From Marinomonas colpomeniae (lineage in GTDB: Bacteria; Pseudomonadota; Gammaproteobacteria; Pseudomonadales; Marinomonadaceae), in the NCBI RefSeq assembly GCF_014803385.1, contig NZ_JACYFC010000001.1, positions 516,136 to 580,135 on the forward strand: DNA of 64,000 nt, in the 5' to 3' direction. The translations under genes and the position numbers were made by a program. The notes beneath the pieces were generated by a model. That model was not told the origin of the DNA. It saw nothing but the letters and a program-made list of their open reading frames with translations, and did no database searches. Position 1 is the stretch's first letter. Each line of letters starts with the position of its first letter. Shown here one piece after another: positions 50,169 through 59,432 of this stretch.

Positions 50169-50810
50169 ATGTTGAAAGTATTAATTGTTGATGATCATGA
50201 TGTGGTTAGTCAAGGAATTAGCCGTGTACTACAAGACGTGACTGGTGTAGACGTGGTTGGTGTTGTGCATAATGGAGAGGAAGCAATTATTCAGGCTAAA
50301 TTATTGCTGCCGGATATTATTCTTATGGATGTACATATGCCTGGAATTGGTGGTTTAGGTGCCACCAAAGAAATAAAGCGTATTCTTCCTAAAATAAAGA
50401 TCATTGCTTTGTCCGCATTAGACGATAACCTCTATCCAGTAAAATTATTAGAAGCGGGCGCGTCTGGGTATTTAACCAAAGGAACAAACACGTCTGAACT
50501 GTTAGAGGCTATTGAAGTGGTTTCTAAGGGCGAGCATTATATTTCTAAAAGCGTTGCTCAAAAAATGGCGTTATCTAAATTCTCAATTGACGGAGATGGC
50601 TCGCCATTAGGACAACTATCAGACAGAGAGCTACAGGTTGCTCAAATGATTGTAGATTGTAAAAAATCTAATGAAATTGCCGAGCACTTAAATGTGAGTC
50701 CTAAAACCGTAAGTACTTACCGTACACGTATTTTCACCAAATTAAGCATAGAAAGTGATGTGGAGCTAATCCATATGGCGGTACGTTATAATGTGCTTGG
50801 TATGGGCTAG
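50169..50810 (+). CDS. gacA: Response regulator GacA/UvrY
   Basis: 213 residues. Receiver domain with phosphoacceptor Asp54 (IILMDVHMPGIGG), then a LuxR-type helix-turn-helix (LSDRELQVAQMIVDCKKSNEIAEHLNVSPKTVSTYRTRIFTKL). It activates small regulatory RNAs that sequester CsrA/RsmA. AAGG stands five bases before the ATG at 50169. It is followed 17 bases later by uvrC, the classical uvrY-uvrC order, then pgsA. The cognate sensor GacS is not in this window. Confidence 0.95.
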   Translation: MLKVLIVDDHDVVSQGISRVLQDVTGVDVVGVVHNGEEAIIQAKLLLPDIILMDVHMPGIGGLGATKEIKRILPKIKIIALSALDDNLYPVKLLEAGASGYLTKGTNTSELLEAIEVVSKGEHYISKSVAQKMALSKFSIDGDGSPLGQLSDRELQVAQMIVDCKKSNEIAEHLNVSPKTVSTYRTRIFTKLSIESDVELIHMAVRYNVLGMG

Positions 50811-50827
50811 GCGAAAATGAGGTTTGT

Positions 50828-52651
50828 TTGAGCCATTCTGAATTTGATCCTAAGCATTTTGTTAGTAATTTAACCACTCGGCCAGGCGTTTATCGCATGT
50901 ATGGCACAAAGGGTGAATTATTGTATGTCGGAAAAGCCAAGAATCTAAAAAATCGTGTGGCAAGTTACTTTCGAGTGACAGGACTCACCACGAAAACAAT
51001 GGCATTAGTTGGTCGTATTCACACGATTGAAATTGCTGTTACCAAAAGTGAAACAGAAGCTTTGCTGCTTGAGCAAACACTCATTAAGCAACACCGTCCG
51101 CCCTACAATATTCTCCTACGAGACGATAAATCCTACCCGTATATTTTATTATCGAACCATAAGCATCCAGCTTTGTTATTTCGTCGAGGCGATAAAACAG
51201 ATAAAGGTACTTTGTATGGTCCTTTTCCAAGTGGTGGTGCAGTAAAAGAAAGCCTGAATACTATGCAGAAGGTATTTAAAGTGCGCCAGTGTGAAGATTC
51301 GACATACTCGAACCGGTCACGTCCTTGCTTACAATATCAAATCAAGCGTTGTTCAGGGCCTTGTGTTGGCTTAATTAGCGATGAAGAGTACGAATTAGAC
51401 GTGCGCCATGCACGCATGTTCTTACAGGGTAAAGACCAAGAACTAACCTCTGAAATCACAACACAAATGACCTCTGCTGCTGCCGACATGGAATTTGAAC
51501 GTGCTGCCGAACTGCGTGATCAAGTGATCCAGCTAAAACACATTCAAGAGCAACAGCACGTTTACGGACAAACGGGTGATGCAGATGTTATAGCTTCAAT
51601 TATTCAGCCCGGTGGTTTGTGTGTTCATGTGATGATGGTGCGCAAAGGCAAAGTTGTTGGCAGTAAAAGTCATTACCCAAAAATGCCAATAGAGATAACA
51701 GAGGGCGAGTTGCTTTCGTCTTTTATCGCACAGTTTTATCTCGGTGGTATACAAGAATTACCTAAAAATCTGATTGTCAGTCATGAGCTAGAAGATGGGC
51801 AGGCGTTAATAGAAGGTATTTTTGAAACCACACAAAAGAAAATTGAAGTGTTCAGCAATGTTAGAGGACAGCGTGCTAGATGGCTCGACCTCGCCAAGCT
51901 AAATGCAGAGCAGGGATTGCAAGCTCGTTTATCAGATAAACGAAACCACTTTAGTCGTGTGACGGCATTGCAAAAATTATTAGGTTTCTCTGAACCACCA
52001 AGTCACATGGAATGTTTTGATATTAGTCATTCTAGTGGTGAAGCAACCGTCGCGTCCTGTGTTGTATTTGGGCCGGATGGGCCAGATAAAAAACGCTACC
52101 GTTCTTTCAATATAGAAGGTGTCGAGCCTGGTGATGACTACGGTGCAATGAAGCAAGCTTTAACTCGTCGTTATAAACGTGTAAAAAGCGGCGAGCTAGA
52201 TGCGCCTGATGTACTGTTGATAGATGGCGGTAAAGGTCAATTAACTCAGGCTGAATATGTATTAAAAGAGCTTGGCCTAGTTGATATTTTTTTATTGGGC
52301 GTAGCAAAAGGTGATACGCGCAAACCAGGATTAGAAACACTTTATATCGGGTCTAAAGAAGATGAGGTGGTTTTGCCGCCAGATTCGTCAGCATTACATT
52401 TGATTCAGCATATTCGTGATGAGGCTCACAGATTTGCTATAAAAACTCACCGCCGTAGAAGAGATAAGAAGCGTCGTCATTCAATATTGGAAGAGATACC
52501 AGGAATAGGTCCAAATCGTCGTAAAGAGCTTTTAACCGCCTTTGGTGGTTATCAGGAATTATTATCCGCCAGTCAGGATGACATTTCAAAAGTAAAAGGA
52601 ATTGGTATTAAAAAGGCAGAAGAAATTTATCTTTACCTTCATAAAAGTTAA
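50828..52651 (+). CDS. uvrC: Excinuclease ABC subunit C
   Basis: 607 residues. N-terminal GIY-YIG nuclease (GVYRMYGTKGELLYVGKAKNLKNRV), a UvrB-binding UVR segment near residue 210, an RNase-H-like nuclease with LLIDGGKGQL, and C-terminal helix-hairpin-helix pairs. It makes both incisions in nucleotide excision repair. TTG at 50828 is the start, with GAGG five bases upstream. Confidence 0.97.
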   Translation: MSHSEFDPKHFVSNLTTRPGVYRMYGTKGELLYVGKAKNLKNRVASYFRVTGLTTKTMALVGRIHTIEIAVTKSETEALLLEQTLIKQHRPPYNILLRDDKSYPYILLSNHKHPALLFRRGDKTDKGTLYGPFPSGGAVKESLNTMQKVFKVRQCEDSTYSNRSRPCLQYQIKRCSGPCVGLISDEEYELDVRHARMFLQGKDQELTSEITTQMTSAAADMEFERAAELRDQVIQLKHIQEQQHVYGQTGDADVIASIIQPGGLCVHVMMVRKGKVVGSKSHYPKMPIEITEGELLSSFIAQFYLGGIQELPKNLIVSHELEDGQALIEGIFETTQKKIEVFSNVRGQRARWLDLAKLNAEQGLQARLSDKRNHFSRVTALQKLLGFSEPPSHMECFDISHSSGEATVASCVVFGPDGPDKKRYRSFNIEGVEPGDDYGAMKQALTRRYKRVKSGELDAPDVLLIDGGKGQLTQAEYVLKELGLVDIFLLGVAKGDTRKPGLETLYIGSKEDEVVLPPDSSALHLIQHIRDEAHRFAIKTHRRRRDKKRRHSILEEIPGIGPNRRKELLTAFGGYQELLSASQDDISKVKGIGIKKAEEIYLYLHKS

Positions 52652-52695
52652 GCTGGGTTATAGAGATAGAATATAGCCTAAGAATTAGGAATAAA

Positions 52696-53256
52696 ATGAA
52701 CATACCAAATATATTGACCTCAGTACGTATCTTTATGATACCGATCTTAGTGGGGATCTATTACTTGCCATGGGAAGGACGTTATTATACTTGTGCGATT
52801 ATTTTTGCACTTGCTGCGATAACCGATTGGCTAGATGGTTTTTTGGCTAGAAAGCTTGATCAAACTACACCATTTGGTGCCTTTTTTGACCCTGTTGCCG
52901 ATAAGCTAATGGTATCGATTGCCTTGGTAATGCTGGTGGCAAGTTATGCGAATCCATTATTAACCATAGCGAGTGCCATTATTGTTGGTCGAGAGATCGT
53001 GATTTCCGCATTACGTGAGTGGATGGCTGAAATGGGTAAGCGCGCAAGCGTGGCTGTTTCATATATTGGTAAGTTGAAAACGAGCATGCAAATGTTGGCT
53101 ATCTTTATTTTGCTTGGTAGTCGTCCTGAAACGACTTCTGCTCATGTTGGGGAGGCTGTTTTAATCGCCGCTGCTGCGTTAACGCTCTGGTCAATGTATG
53201 TTTATTTAAAAGCGGCTTGGCCTGAGTTAAAAACGAAAGAGTCGAACGAAAAGTAA
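52696..53256 (+). CDS. pgsA: CDP-diacylglycerol--glycerol-3-phosphate 3-phosphatidyltransferase
   Basis: 186 residues, four to five membrane helices. The CDP-alcohol phosphatidyltransferase motif DWLDGFLARKLDQTTPFGAFFDPVADK contains all invariant residues. It makes phosphatidylglycerophosphate for phosphatidylglycerol and cardiolipin. It follows uvrC and precedes the tRNA operon, as in E. coli. Confidence 0.96.
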   Translation: MNIPNILTSVRIFMIPILVGIYYLPWEGRYYTCAIIFALAAITDWLDGFLARKLDQTTPFGAFFDPVADKLMVSIALVMLVASYANPLLTIASAIIVGREIVISALREWMAEMGKRASVAVSYIGKLKTSMQMLAIFILLGSRPETTSAHVGEAVLIAAAALTLWSMYVYLKAAWPELKTKESNEK

Positions 53257-53305
53257 ACAGAAATAAAAAAAGTCCTTAAGTTAGCTATTTATTTGAAGAT
53301 TCCTC

Positions 53306-53333
53306 TTGACGTGAAAGCTCAAATACATAGAAT
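53306..53333 (+). promoter_or_regulatory. Sigma-70 promoter of the tRNA-Gly-Cys-Leu operon
   Basis: TTGACG at 53306-53311, a 16-base spacer, and TAGAAT at 53328-53333, about 20 bases before the first tRNA. Confidence 0.65.
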
Positions 53334-53352
53334 AGGCACCGTCTTTTGAGAC

Positions 53353-53427
53353 GCGGGAATAGCTCAGTGGTAGAGCACAACCTTGCCAAGGTTGGGGTCG
53401 CGAGTTCGAGCCTCGTTTCCCGCTCCA
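53353..53427 (+). tRNA. glyW: tRNA-Gly (GCC)
   Basis: 75 bases with encoded CCA. The acceptor GCGGGAA pairs with TTCCCGC, the D-arm and T-arm (TTCGAG) are regular, and the anticodon loop TTGCCAA gives GCC. First of three tRNAs downstream of pgsA, as in E. coli glyW-cysT-leuZ. Confidence 0.95.
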
Positions 53428-53452
53428 ATAGATGAAAAGAATTCTGATTAGA

Positions 53453-53526
53453 GGCCGGATGGCAGAGTGGTCATGCAGCGGACTGCAACTCCGTTAACGC
53501 CGGTTCGATTCCGACTCCGGCCTCCA
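53453..53526 (+). tRNA. cysT: tRNA-Cys (GCA)
   Basis: 74 bases with encoded CCA. Acceptor GGCCGGA / TCCGGCC, anticodon loop CTGCAAC (GCA), T-loop TTCGATT. Confidence 0.95.
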
Positions 53527-53538
53527 AAAATCAGATAT

Positions 53539-53624
53539 GCCCGGGTGGTGAAATTGGTAGACACACAAGACTTAAAATCTTGCGCTTAATAGGCGTACCG
53601 GTTCGATTCCGGTCCCGGGCACCA
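53539..53624 (+). tRNA. leuZ: tRNA-Leu (TAA)
   Basis: 86 bases with a long variable arm and encoded CCA. Acceptor GCCCGGG / CCCGGGC, anticodon stem caaga / tcttg with loop CTTAAAA (TAA). Last of the three. Confidence 0.95.
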
Positions 53625-53642
53625 TTTATGGTGCCTTTTTTT
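53618..53642 (+). terminator. Terminator of the tRNA operon
   Basis: ggcacca / tggtgcc with a TTTA loop and a T tract. The left arm uses the 3' end of tRNA-Leu. Confidence 0.75.
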
Positions 53643-53988
53643 ATGCCTGCACTTTCTTATCTTGCTTAATCCCTCTGAATATATACTCTCAAGCGTTTTC
53701 TTAGCGTTACTTCAAATTGTAAGCTTTTCCTTTTATATACTGTCTGTTCTGAAACTCAGCACCGTATCTCTACTGTAAAATGTTTAAATGCGCCACCTGG
53801 CAAATAAAGGGGTTGTCATTTGATATTTTTATTCTGATAGACTTAAATTTCGTAGTTTTATAGTTAAAAAATTGGAATTAATTATAAAAAAACTTTCAGA
53901 TAGCTTTAAATCTTACCGCTTTGGTTCATATTTTATTTATAATAGGGTGTCGATTTTTTATTTAACCTTAACGGACTAAGAGTTTTTA
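53643..53988. other. Region upstream of the response-regulator gene
   Basis: 346 AT-rich bases after the tRNA terminator. No coding frame is supported. It probably holds the promoter for the two-component pair. No operator was recognised. Confidence 0.5.
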
Positions 53989-54627
53989 ATGAAAATACTG
54001 AGTTTGGATGATCACCCTATATTTAGCCAAGGCTTAAAAGCCTCCTTATCTGCTCACTCGCCAGATTTTGATGTGACTTCTGCTTTTAATAGTAAACAAG
54101 CGCTAGAGTACCTACAGCAAGATACTGAGTTTGATTTGCTAATATTGGATTTATCTATGCCTGATATGGATGGAATCGCATTCATGAAGTCTCTGATCTA
54201 CAGAAATATTGATCTACCTATCGTTATCATGTCAGCAAAAGAAGATTTGATTACCTTATCTGAGTGTTTTGGATTAGGAGCGTTGGGGTTTCTGCCAAAA
54301 ACATGGTCGGTCGATCAACTTAGTGCAGCATTAACTAAAATAGCGAACGGCGAAATAGTTGTACCTGAAAATATAGCCAATTCTTTGGCTGTCATGTCAA
54401 AAAATTCCTTTAAGAACACTCAAACCTCTCTTAGTGAGCGACAGCTAGAAATACTGAAAATGGTTCAGGCTGGACTGAGTAATGCAGGTATTGCAGTTGT
54501 TCTTTATATTAGTGAGACAACAGTTAAGACACATTTACAAAAGATATTTAAAATTTTAGGTGCAAAAAATAGAATCGACAGTGTGCGTAAAGCTGAAAGT
54601 TTAAAAATATTGCCTATTCTTAAATGA
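53989..54627 (+). CDS. LuxR-family response regulator
   Basis: 212 residues. Receiver with phosphoacceptor Asp54 (LLILDLSMPDMDG) and a conserved lysine in GFLPKTWS. A C-terminal LuxR helix-turn-helix follows (LSERQLEILKMVQAGLSNAGIAVVLYISETTVKTHLQKIFKIL). It is followed 63 bases later by a hybrid kinase gene, so they form a likely signalling pair. The target genes are unknown. Confidence 0.92.
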   Translation: MKILSLDDHPIFSQGLKASLSAHSPDFDVTSAFNSKQALEYLQQDTEFDLLILDLSMPDMDGIAFMKSLIYRNIDLPIVIMSAKEDLITLSECFGLGALGFLPKTWSVDQLSAALTKIANGEIVVPENIANSLAVMSKNSFKNTQTSLSERQLEILKMVQAGLSNAGIAVVLYISETTVKTHLQKIFKILGAKNRIDSVRKAESLKILPILK

Positions 54628-54690
54628 AATTATTCAACGTAAGTTCTTTCTTAGCTCTGATAAATGATTATTTTCTAAAGGTGTTTTATT

Positions 54691-56433
54691 TTGATTGAAT
54701 CAATATTGAATGCTAAAAATAATGAAGTTCTTATTGAAAAAGAACGTTTTACCTTATATATGGGGGAAATGTTACGAGTCTGTATTGGGTCTATATTTAT
54801 AGGTCTTCCTCTTTTTTCTTTTATTTTTTTACCTCAGGCCTATCGATACTCTTTCAGCGTTTGGTTTGCTTTTGATATCGTTTTATTGCTGAGCGTGTTT
54901 TTCACCTTTTACGGGTTTTATAAGCATAACGGTAGATTTACTGATTCTATGTGGAAAAAAATCAGTGATATTCCTATTCTGATTTTTAGCTTTTATATCG
55001 CATCTGCTCCTTGGTTATGGCTTCAAACAGAAGTGGATATTTATTTTTATACCATGTTTATTATGGTTATTTCATTAACGGGGACAATTACACATTCTAT
55101 CTCTTATTATTTTTCGAGGCAGGCGTTATTTTCTACTCTGCCTATATTATCGTTACTAATAAAATTTTATACGATGGAAAGCCATAATCATTTTGAAATT
55201 TACATTGTGGTTCTTTTGGTTTTGGCTGGATTGATCGCATTTTCCCATCGTATTAATAAGTCTCTGACAAACGCTATTGTTTTGAAAATTGAACATCTTC
55301 AGGCACGGGCTAATGCTGAGCGTGTTAATGCAGAAAAATCTCAATTTATCGCGGCTGCAAGCCATGATATTCGACAGCCGCTTCAAGCAATTAATCTCTT
55401 AGTTGATACCCTAAAATCAAGAAATACGAATTCCAAGGATGGTATTCTGTTCGAACGTTTGGAAAGTAGTGTTGATAGTATGTCTGAGTTGCTTAATAGC
55501 CTGCTTGATGTGTCTAAGCTAGATGCACAGGTCATTATTCCTCAGCCGAAACATCTTTGTTTAACTGAGTTATTACTGAAATTACAGGGAGAGCTAGAGC
55601 CATTGGCGAAGGCCAAAGGCCTGAATCTGAGGGTTGAAGCGGAAAATATTACGGCGGTGGCGGATGTCATTTTACTAGAGCAAGTATTAAATAATTTACT
55701 GTCAAACGCTATACGTTATACCGAACATGGTGGCATCATATTATCTGCTAAGAAAGAGTCAGAAAAAATAACAATAAGTGTAAGAGATACAGGGATAGGT
55801 GTGAATATCCTTGATCAAGAAGCTATATTTCTTGAATTTCGTCAGTTGCATAATCAAGAGCGTGATAAAAGCAAAGGCTTAGGGTTAGGGTTGTCGATTG
55901 TTAAGCGACTGTGTGCATTGCAAAATTGGCCCTTGTCTCTTGATTCTGAATTAGGTATTGGCAGTTGTTTTAGCTTCACAATACCGCAAGGAGATAGTGA
56001 ATTAATCCAAGTGGTAGAAAAGGTAGATATTAACAAGAACTTAGTGGCTGTGGATGTGATTATTATAGACGATCATGAAGGTGTTCGTTTTAGCTTATCT
56101 AATATGTTGCGAAGTTGGGGTTGTAAAGTACGTACATTTGATTGTGCTGACAGAGCTTGTGAAGAACTGCGCTCGTTTCCAGAATGGCAGCCTAATTTAA
56201 TAATATCAGATTATCGTTTACGAGAAAATTTAACTGGTATTGAAGGGATTGCACAGATTAAGAAGGAATTAAAATCCGAGGCTGAATCTATTATTATTAG
56301 TGGCGATACGGCACCAGACATAATAAAGAAAATAGAAGAGAGCGGTTTGATTGTATTACATAAACCAATCAAACCGGCAAAACTTAGAGTCGTACTATCT
56401 AGAAAGATGAAAAGTATTATTGAAAATGATTAA
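54691..56433 (+). CDS. Hybrid sensor histidine kinase with C-terminal receiver
   Basis: 580 residues. Six or seven membrane helices occupy residues 30-190. A coiled segment, HisKA with His225 (AASHDIRQPLQAINLL) and an HATPase domain (NNLLSNAIRYT, DTGIG, GLGLGLSIVKRL) follow. The receiver (about 454-575) has Asp507 in ISDYRL. The membrane region, the FIAAASHDIRQP start and the added receiver resemble kinases that control quorum/redox or exopolysaccharide genes, but the signal is unknown. The start is TTG at 54691 with AAGG about nine bases upstream. Confidence 0.92.
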   Translation: MIESILNAKNNEVLIEKERFTLYMGEMLRVCIGSIFIGLPLFSFIFLPQAYRYSFSVWFAFDIVLLLSVFFTFYGFYKHNGRFTDSMWKKISDIPILIFSFYIASAPWLWLQTEVDIYFYTMFIMVISLTGTITHSISYYFSRQALFSTLPILSLLIKFYTMESHNHFEIYIVVLLVLAGLIAFSHRINKSLTNAIVLKIEHLQARANAERVNAEKSQFIAAASHDIRQPLQAINLLVDTLKSRNTNSKDGILFERLESSVDSMSELLNSLLDVSKLDAQVIIPQPKHLCLTELLLKLQGELEPLAKAKGLNLRVEAENITAVADVILLEQVLNNLLSNAIRYTEHGGIILSAKKESEKITISVRDTGIGVNILDQEAIFLEFRQLHNQERDKSKGLGLGLSIVKRLCALQNWPLSLDSELGIGSCFSFTIPQGDSELIQVVEKVDINKNLVAVDVIIIDDHEGVRFSLSNMLRSWGCKVRTFDCADRACEELRSFPEWQPNLIISDYRLRENLTGIEGIAQIKKELKSEAESIIISGDTAPDIIKKIEESGLIVLHKPIKPAKLRVVLSRKMKSIIEND

Positions 56434-56473
56434 AACCTTTCTAGATATTTTTTAATGCATAATAGCAGTGAAA

Positions 56474-57163
56474 TTACTTGTTAGCCCTTAAATATTCGAA
56501 GCCAAATAAGCTTTTTCCTGACTTATGGTTGTAATATTGGCAATACAGCTTTTCACCTTCTTTAGGTGCTAAAGTACTTGTATTAGCTGAAATACTCAGC
56601 ATTGTTTTGCCTTTTTTTGATAGTTTCTTTTTCCATAATCCACTACGCTGGCTGTTGCTTCCTTCTGCACATTCTTCAATGCCTTCAGAGTTTCCACAAT
56701 ACAGCATCATGGCCTTTCCACTTAATACATCGACGCTGTAAGGTATTTCTGTTTTGCCTTCAGTTTCATTGACTGCACCTGCACTAGGATTTGCCGACTT
56801 AATGCACTGCATAGACCAATCATTTGAGTTGCCTAGAGCTTTATATGCTTTTGTATCAACTTCCATGTAGGCTATTTGGTAAGGCTGAAGGGAAGGTAAG
56901 ATACAGCCATCGGTTAATTGACCTTTTTCCCTTTCTATAAGACCTGTACGTTTTTCTTTAGTAAAGCCTTTTTGGAATGTGTAAGACCTGTTATAGCCGA
57001 TGATAATATTTTCAGGTTTAACGTCAGTACAGGTTGTCATAGATGTTAGGCTTTTATCTGGCCCGCCAGCTAGACTTGGGGTTTGAGCTGAACTAGTAGC
57101 GACATTGAATACGCCGATTGATAATACTAACCCCATAGATATAGATATTTTAGATAATGTCAT
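56474..57163 (-). CDS. Secreted cysteine-containing protein of unknown function
   Basis: 229 residues with an N-terminal signal peptide (about 1-26, ending TSSAQ). The mature part has six or seven cysteines (CTDVK, DGCILP, MQCIKS, LYCGNS, ECAEG, LYCQYY), likely paired in the periplasm or outside. A basic middle (KKKLSKKGK) is noticeable. I do not recognise a family. It converges on the hybrid kinase gene. A link to the two-component pair is possible but not shown. Confidence 0.75.
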   Translation of the reverse strand: MTLSKISISMGLVLSIGVFNVATSSAQTPSLAGGPDKSLTSMTTCTDVKPENIIIGYNRSYTFQKGFTKEKRTGLIEREKGQLTDGCILPSLQPYQIAYMEVDTKAYKALGNSNDWSMQCIKSANPSAGAVNETEGKTEIPYSVDVLSGKAMMLYCGNSEGIEECAEGSNSQRSGLWKKKLSKKGKTMLSISANTSTLAPKEGEKLYCQYYNHKSGKSLFGFEYLRANK

Positions 57164-57278
57164 TGTTTCATTCCTTTGATTGCTGAATCATTACTTGGTG
57201 GACTATATAGGTCGGTAATTAAAACAGTAAAAAAACCATACTTTAGTATGAATATGAATGGCGTTAGAATGGTATTTA

Positions 57279-57305
57279 ATTCATCGACTGAATCAATCGA
57301 TGAAT
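57279..57305. promoter_or_regulatory. Operator-like inverted repeat before the thioesterase gene
   Basis: Perfect 9-bp arms attcatcga / tcgatgaat around a nine-base centre, 80 bases upstream of the yciA-like start. It has a typical size for a repressor site. Confidence 0.4.
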
Positions 57306-57385
57306 ATGTTGTTTAGCCTGTAATTGAGTAGAAGCAACTTCTGTATTGTTGCTCTAAGCTTTAAGTAATAATTGAGAGAGATACT

Positions 57386-57817
57386 ATGTCCGGATCAGAA
57401 GAAAAAGCGAAAGGGCGCCTTACTACTAGAACGGTCGCTATGCCGAGCGATACTAACCCAGCGGGCGATATTTTTGGTGGCTGGGTTGTGTCGCAAATGG
57501 ATATTGCCGCAGGTATTTGTGCGGGCCAGCGTGCTCAATCTCGTGTTGTCACTGTGGCGTTAGATGGGATGAGCTTCATTCGACCTGTGAAGGTTGGTGA
57601 TATCTTAGGTGTTTATACATGTGTAGAGTCGGTTGGTCGTACTTCAATGAATATATTGGTTGAGGCATGGGTTCGACGAGACCGTATTGGTCATCGAGAG
57701 AAAGTGACGGAAGGTATGTTTAAGTTTGTAGCGATTGATGAGGATGGCCGTTCTACTCCTATTCCACATGAAGATGATCTGCCAGATTATGTGAATAACG
57801 ATTTTCATGATCATTAG
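57386..57817 (+). CDS. yciA: Acyl-CoA thioesterase (YciA-like hotdog fold)
   Basis: 143 residues. Hotdog domain with MPSDTNPAGDIFGGWVVSQMD, which holds the catalytic aspartate, then VTVALDGMSFIRPVKVGD and MNILVEAWVRR. YciA hydrolyses a broad range of acyl-CoAs in the cytosol. Start ATG at 57386 follows GAGAG. It stands alone between divergent and co-oriented accessory genes. Confidence 0.93.
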   Translation: MSGSEEKAKGRLTTRTVAMPSDTNPAGDIFGGWVVSQMDIAAGICAGQRAQSRVVTVALDGMSFIRPVKVGDILGVYTCVESVGRTSMNILVEAWVRRDRIGHREKVTEGMFKFVAIDEDGRSTPIPHEDDLPDYVNNDFHDH

Positions 57818-57942
57818 GATTGATTGCCATTTTTGTATTTAAAAGGTCATATTTTATTTTCACATGGCTAAGGGTTGTTTGTTTTTTGATCTATTTTGAT
57901 GTCATACTGCAGAAACTATAATTTTTAAATGGAAGTTTGATA

Positions 57943-58377
57943 ATGAAATTAATTAAATATTTTTCTATTTTTTTTGTGCCTGCTGTTTTGTTTGGTTGTG
58001 CTTCTGGCTCTCACACTCTTACTGGCGACCCTCGTCCAGAAATTGAAGTAGATCAGGTATCGGTATTCACAGAAACGCCTACATTTGATTATGTCGTGGT
58101 TGGTGCTGTACGAGTATCGAGTGGTAATAGCTTCACTGAAGAGTCTCGGATTGAAAGTGCTACTGAAGAGTTGAAAGAGCAAGCTGCGAAGATTGGTGCA
58201 AATGGTGTGGTGTTGGACGACGTTACTCAGTTGTCTTTTCGTGGTTTAGGCTCTAATGTTGGTTTAGGTCTTAGTAGCAGAAGTGGCGTTGGTGCTTCTC
58301 TCGGTTCGAGCTTTTCATTTCCAACAACTGAGATGACTGGTACAGCTATTTATTATGAAGTAGAGATAATAGAATAA
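57943..58377 (+). CDS. Lipoprotein with a YbjQ/RcsF-like region
   Basis: 144 residues from ATG at 57943, with GGAAG seven bases upstream. A lipobox LFGC gives Cys19 as the lipidated residue. The segment VVVGAVRVSS to EQAAKIGANGVVLDDV is like the YbjQ/RcsF-type small alpha/beta fold. The end is glycine/serine-rich (GLGLSSRSGVGASLGSS). RcsF senses envelope stress in enterics, but I do not claim that role here. Confidence 0.75.
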   Translation: MKLIKYFSIFFVPAVLFGCASGSHTLTGDPRPEIEVDQVSVFTETPTFDYVVVGAVRVSSGNSFTEESRIESATEELKEQAAKIGANGVVLDDVTQLSFRGLGSNVGLGLSSRSGVGASLGSSFSFPTTEMTGTAIYYEVEIIE

Positions 58378-58450
58378 GCTTAATTATTTAGACAAATATT
58401 ACATAAGAGTATTTTTAGTAAGATTTTTATCTTTATTAGATGTGTAGATA

Positions 58451-58492
58451 ATGCAAACAAAAACAATAATTAAATATTGTCTTTGTTTGCAT
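58451..58492. repeat. Long inverted repeat between two convergent genes
   Basis: Seventeen-bp arms (58451-58467 and 58476-58492, one mismatch) around AATTAAAT. It lies between the lipoprotein stop and the end of the next minus-strand gene, so it may end both transcripts, but there is no strong T tract. Confidence 0.6.
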
Positions 58493-58501
58493 TGGTAGTT
58501 A

Positions 58502-59011
58502 TTACATTTTAGTTACATTCACTTTGAAGTCATTGTCACCAAGAGACTTGCTAATAGTATAAGTGACCGAAGTCGAGCGACTTTCTTTAGAGTCATTTTC
58601 AATTATTTCTATATTAGCGATACATTGTTGGAACCCAGTTCTGTTATCTGTGCTTAACGTTCCGATGTCGTTGATCTTATATGATAAGTTATCGGCTTTC
58701 TTTCCAAATTGCTTTGCAACTTTACTCTTTACCGTTTCTAGTACTGAGTCCTTTGTAGCAGAGTCGTTGCATGTAGGTACATCACTACCTGAAAAAGATA
58801 TAAGTACAATTAAAGTTAATAAAACACCTGCGCCTAAACGTACACCTAGTTCTTTTTTTCCTGATTTAGGTGAACCTTCAGGCTTTGGGGAAAATGCATG
58901 CTTTATTATTTCTTTCCATTCCCAGGAATCAGTTGTTTCAATTGTGCTGGTTTCAGCTGCACTTTTTTCAACTTCAGTAGTTTCTAAGTCGTTAGTATTT
59001 TTATCTTTCAT
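58502..59011 (-). CDS. Single-pass membrane protein of unknown function
   Basis: 169 residues. An acidic N-terminus (residues 1-30), one membrane helix (about 59-74), then a 95-residue outer domain with two cysteines (CNDSA and FQQCIANIEI) that could pair. The domain has a regular strand-helix-strand look, around SYKINDIGTLSTDNRTGF. GAGGGA lies just before the ATG. I do not recognise the family. Confidence 0.7.
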   Translation of the reverse strand: MKDKNTNDLETTEVEKSAAETSTIETTDSWEWKEIIKHAFSPKPEGSPKSGKKELGVRLGAGVLLTLIVLISFSGSDVPTCNDSATKDSVLETVKSKVAKQFGKKADNLSYKINDIGTLSTDNRTGFQQCIANIEIIENDSKESRSTSVTYTISKSLGDNDFKVNVTKM

Positions 59012-59432
59012 ATATCCCTCATGATATCCCGATTTAAAATTAAATTAGATGAATTACGGGACTACTTCATCTAACGTTGATTTTAGGTGCTATTGAGCTG
59101 TGCGATCCTTCTAGCTCAAACTATTCGACTAGCTAAAATTATAATTAAAATAAGAACTCAACTCTACTCTAATTTTAATTAATCATGCGTATTACTCAAA
59201 ATAATGAAATTGTTTTTTAATAGAGTTACTTCAGAAAATTAATAAATTGGCTATGTTTTTATTCATTCATCTGCTTCTAAAAAATATATAAGTTTAGACA
59301 AGTATTGTATTTAATTTGAAGTTTAATGAATGATGTTTTTTAGTTTTAAAGCTAAAATAGCGCTTTAAAACTAATGTATATACACGCTCAAAAAGTTCAG
59401 CCTGACCTAATAAAAATTAAAAGGAGTAAATC
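59012..59432. other. AT-rich region without a gene
   Basis: 421 very AT-rich bases. No coding frame is supported. The last 100 bases should hold the promoter of the EamA transporter gene. Nothing else was recognised. Confidence 0.5.

Noticed and set aside
53353-53624. tRNA cluster as an integration site of a genomic island
   Set aside because: No duplicated tRNA 3' end, integrase or phage gene was seen downstream; the cluster is the conserved pgsA-glyW-cysT-leuZ arrangement.
58563-59024. Plus-strand open frame opposite the single-pass membrane protein gene
   Set aside because: The minus-strand product has a coherent topology, paired cysteines and a good ribosome site; the plus-strand frame lacks them.
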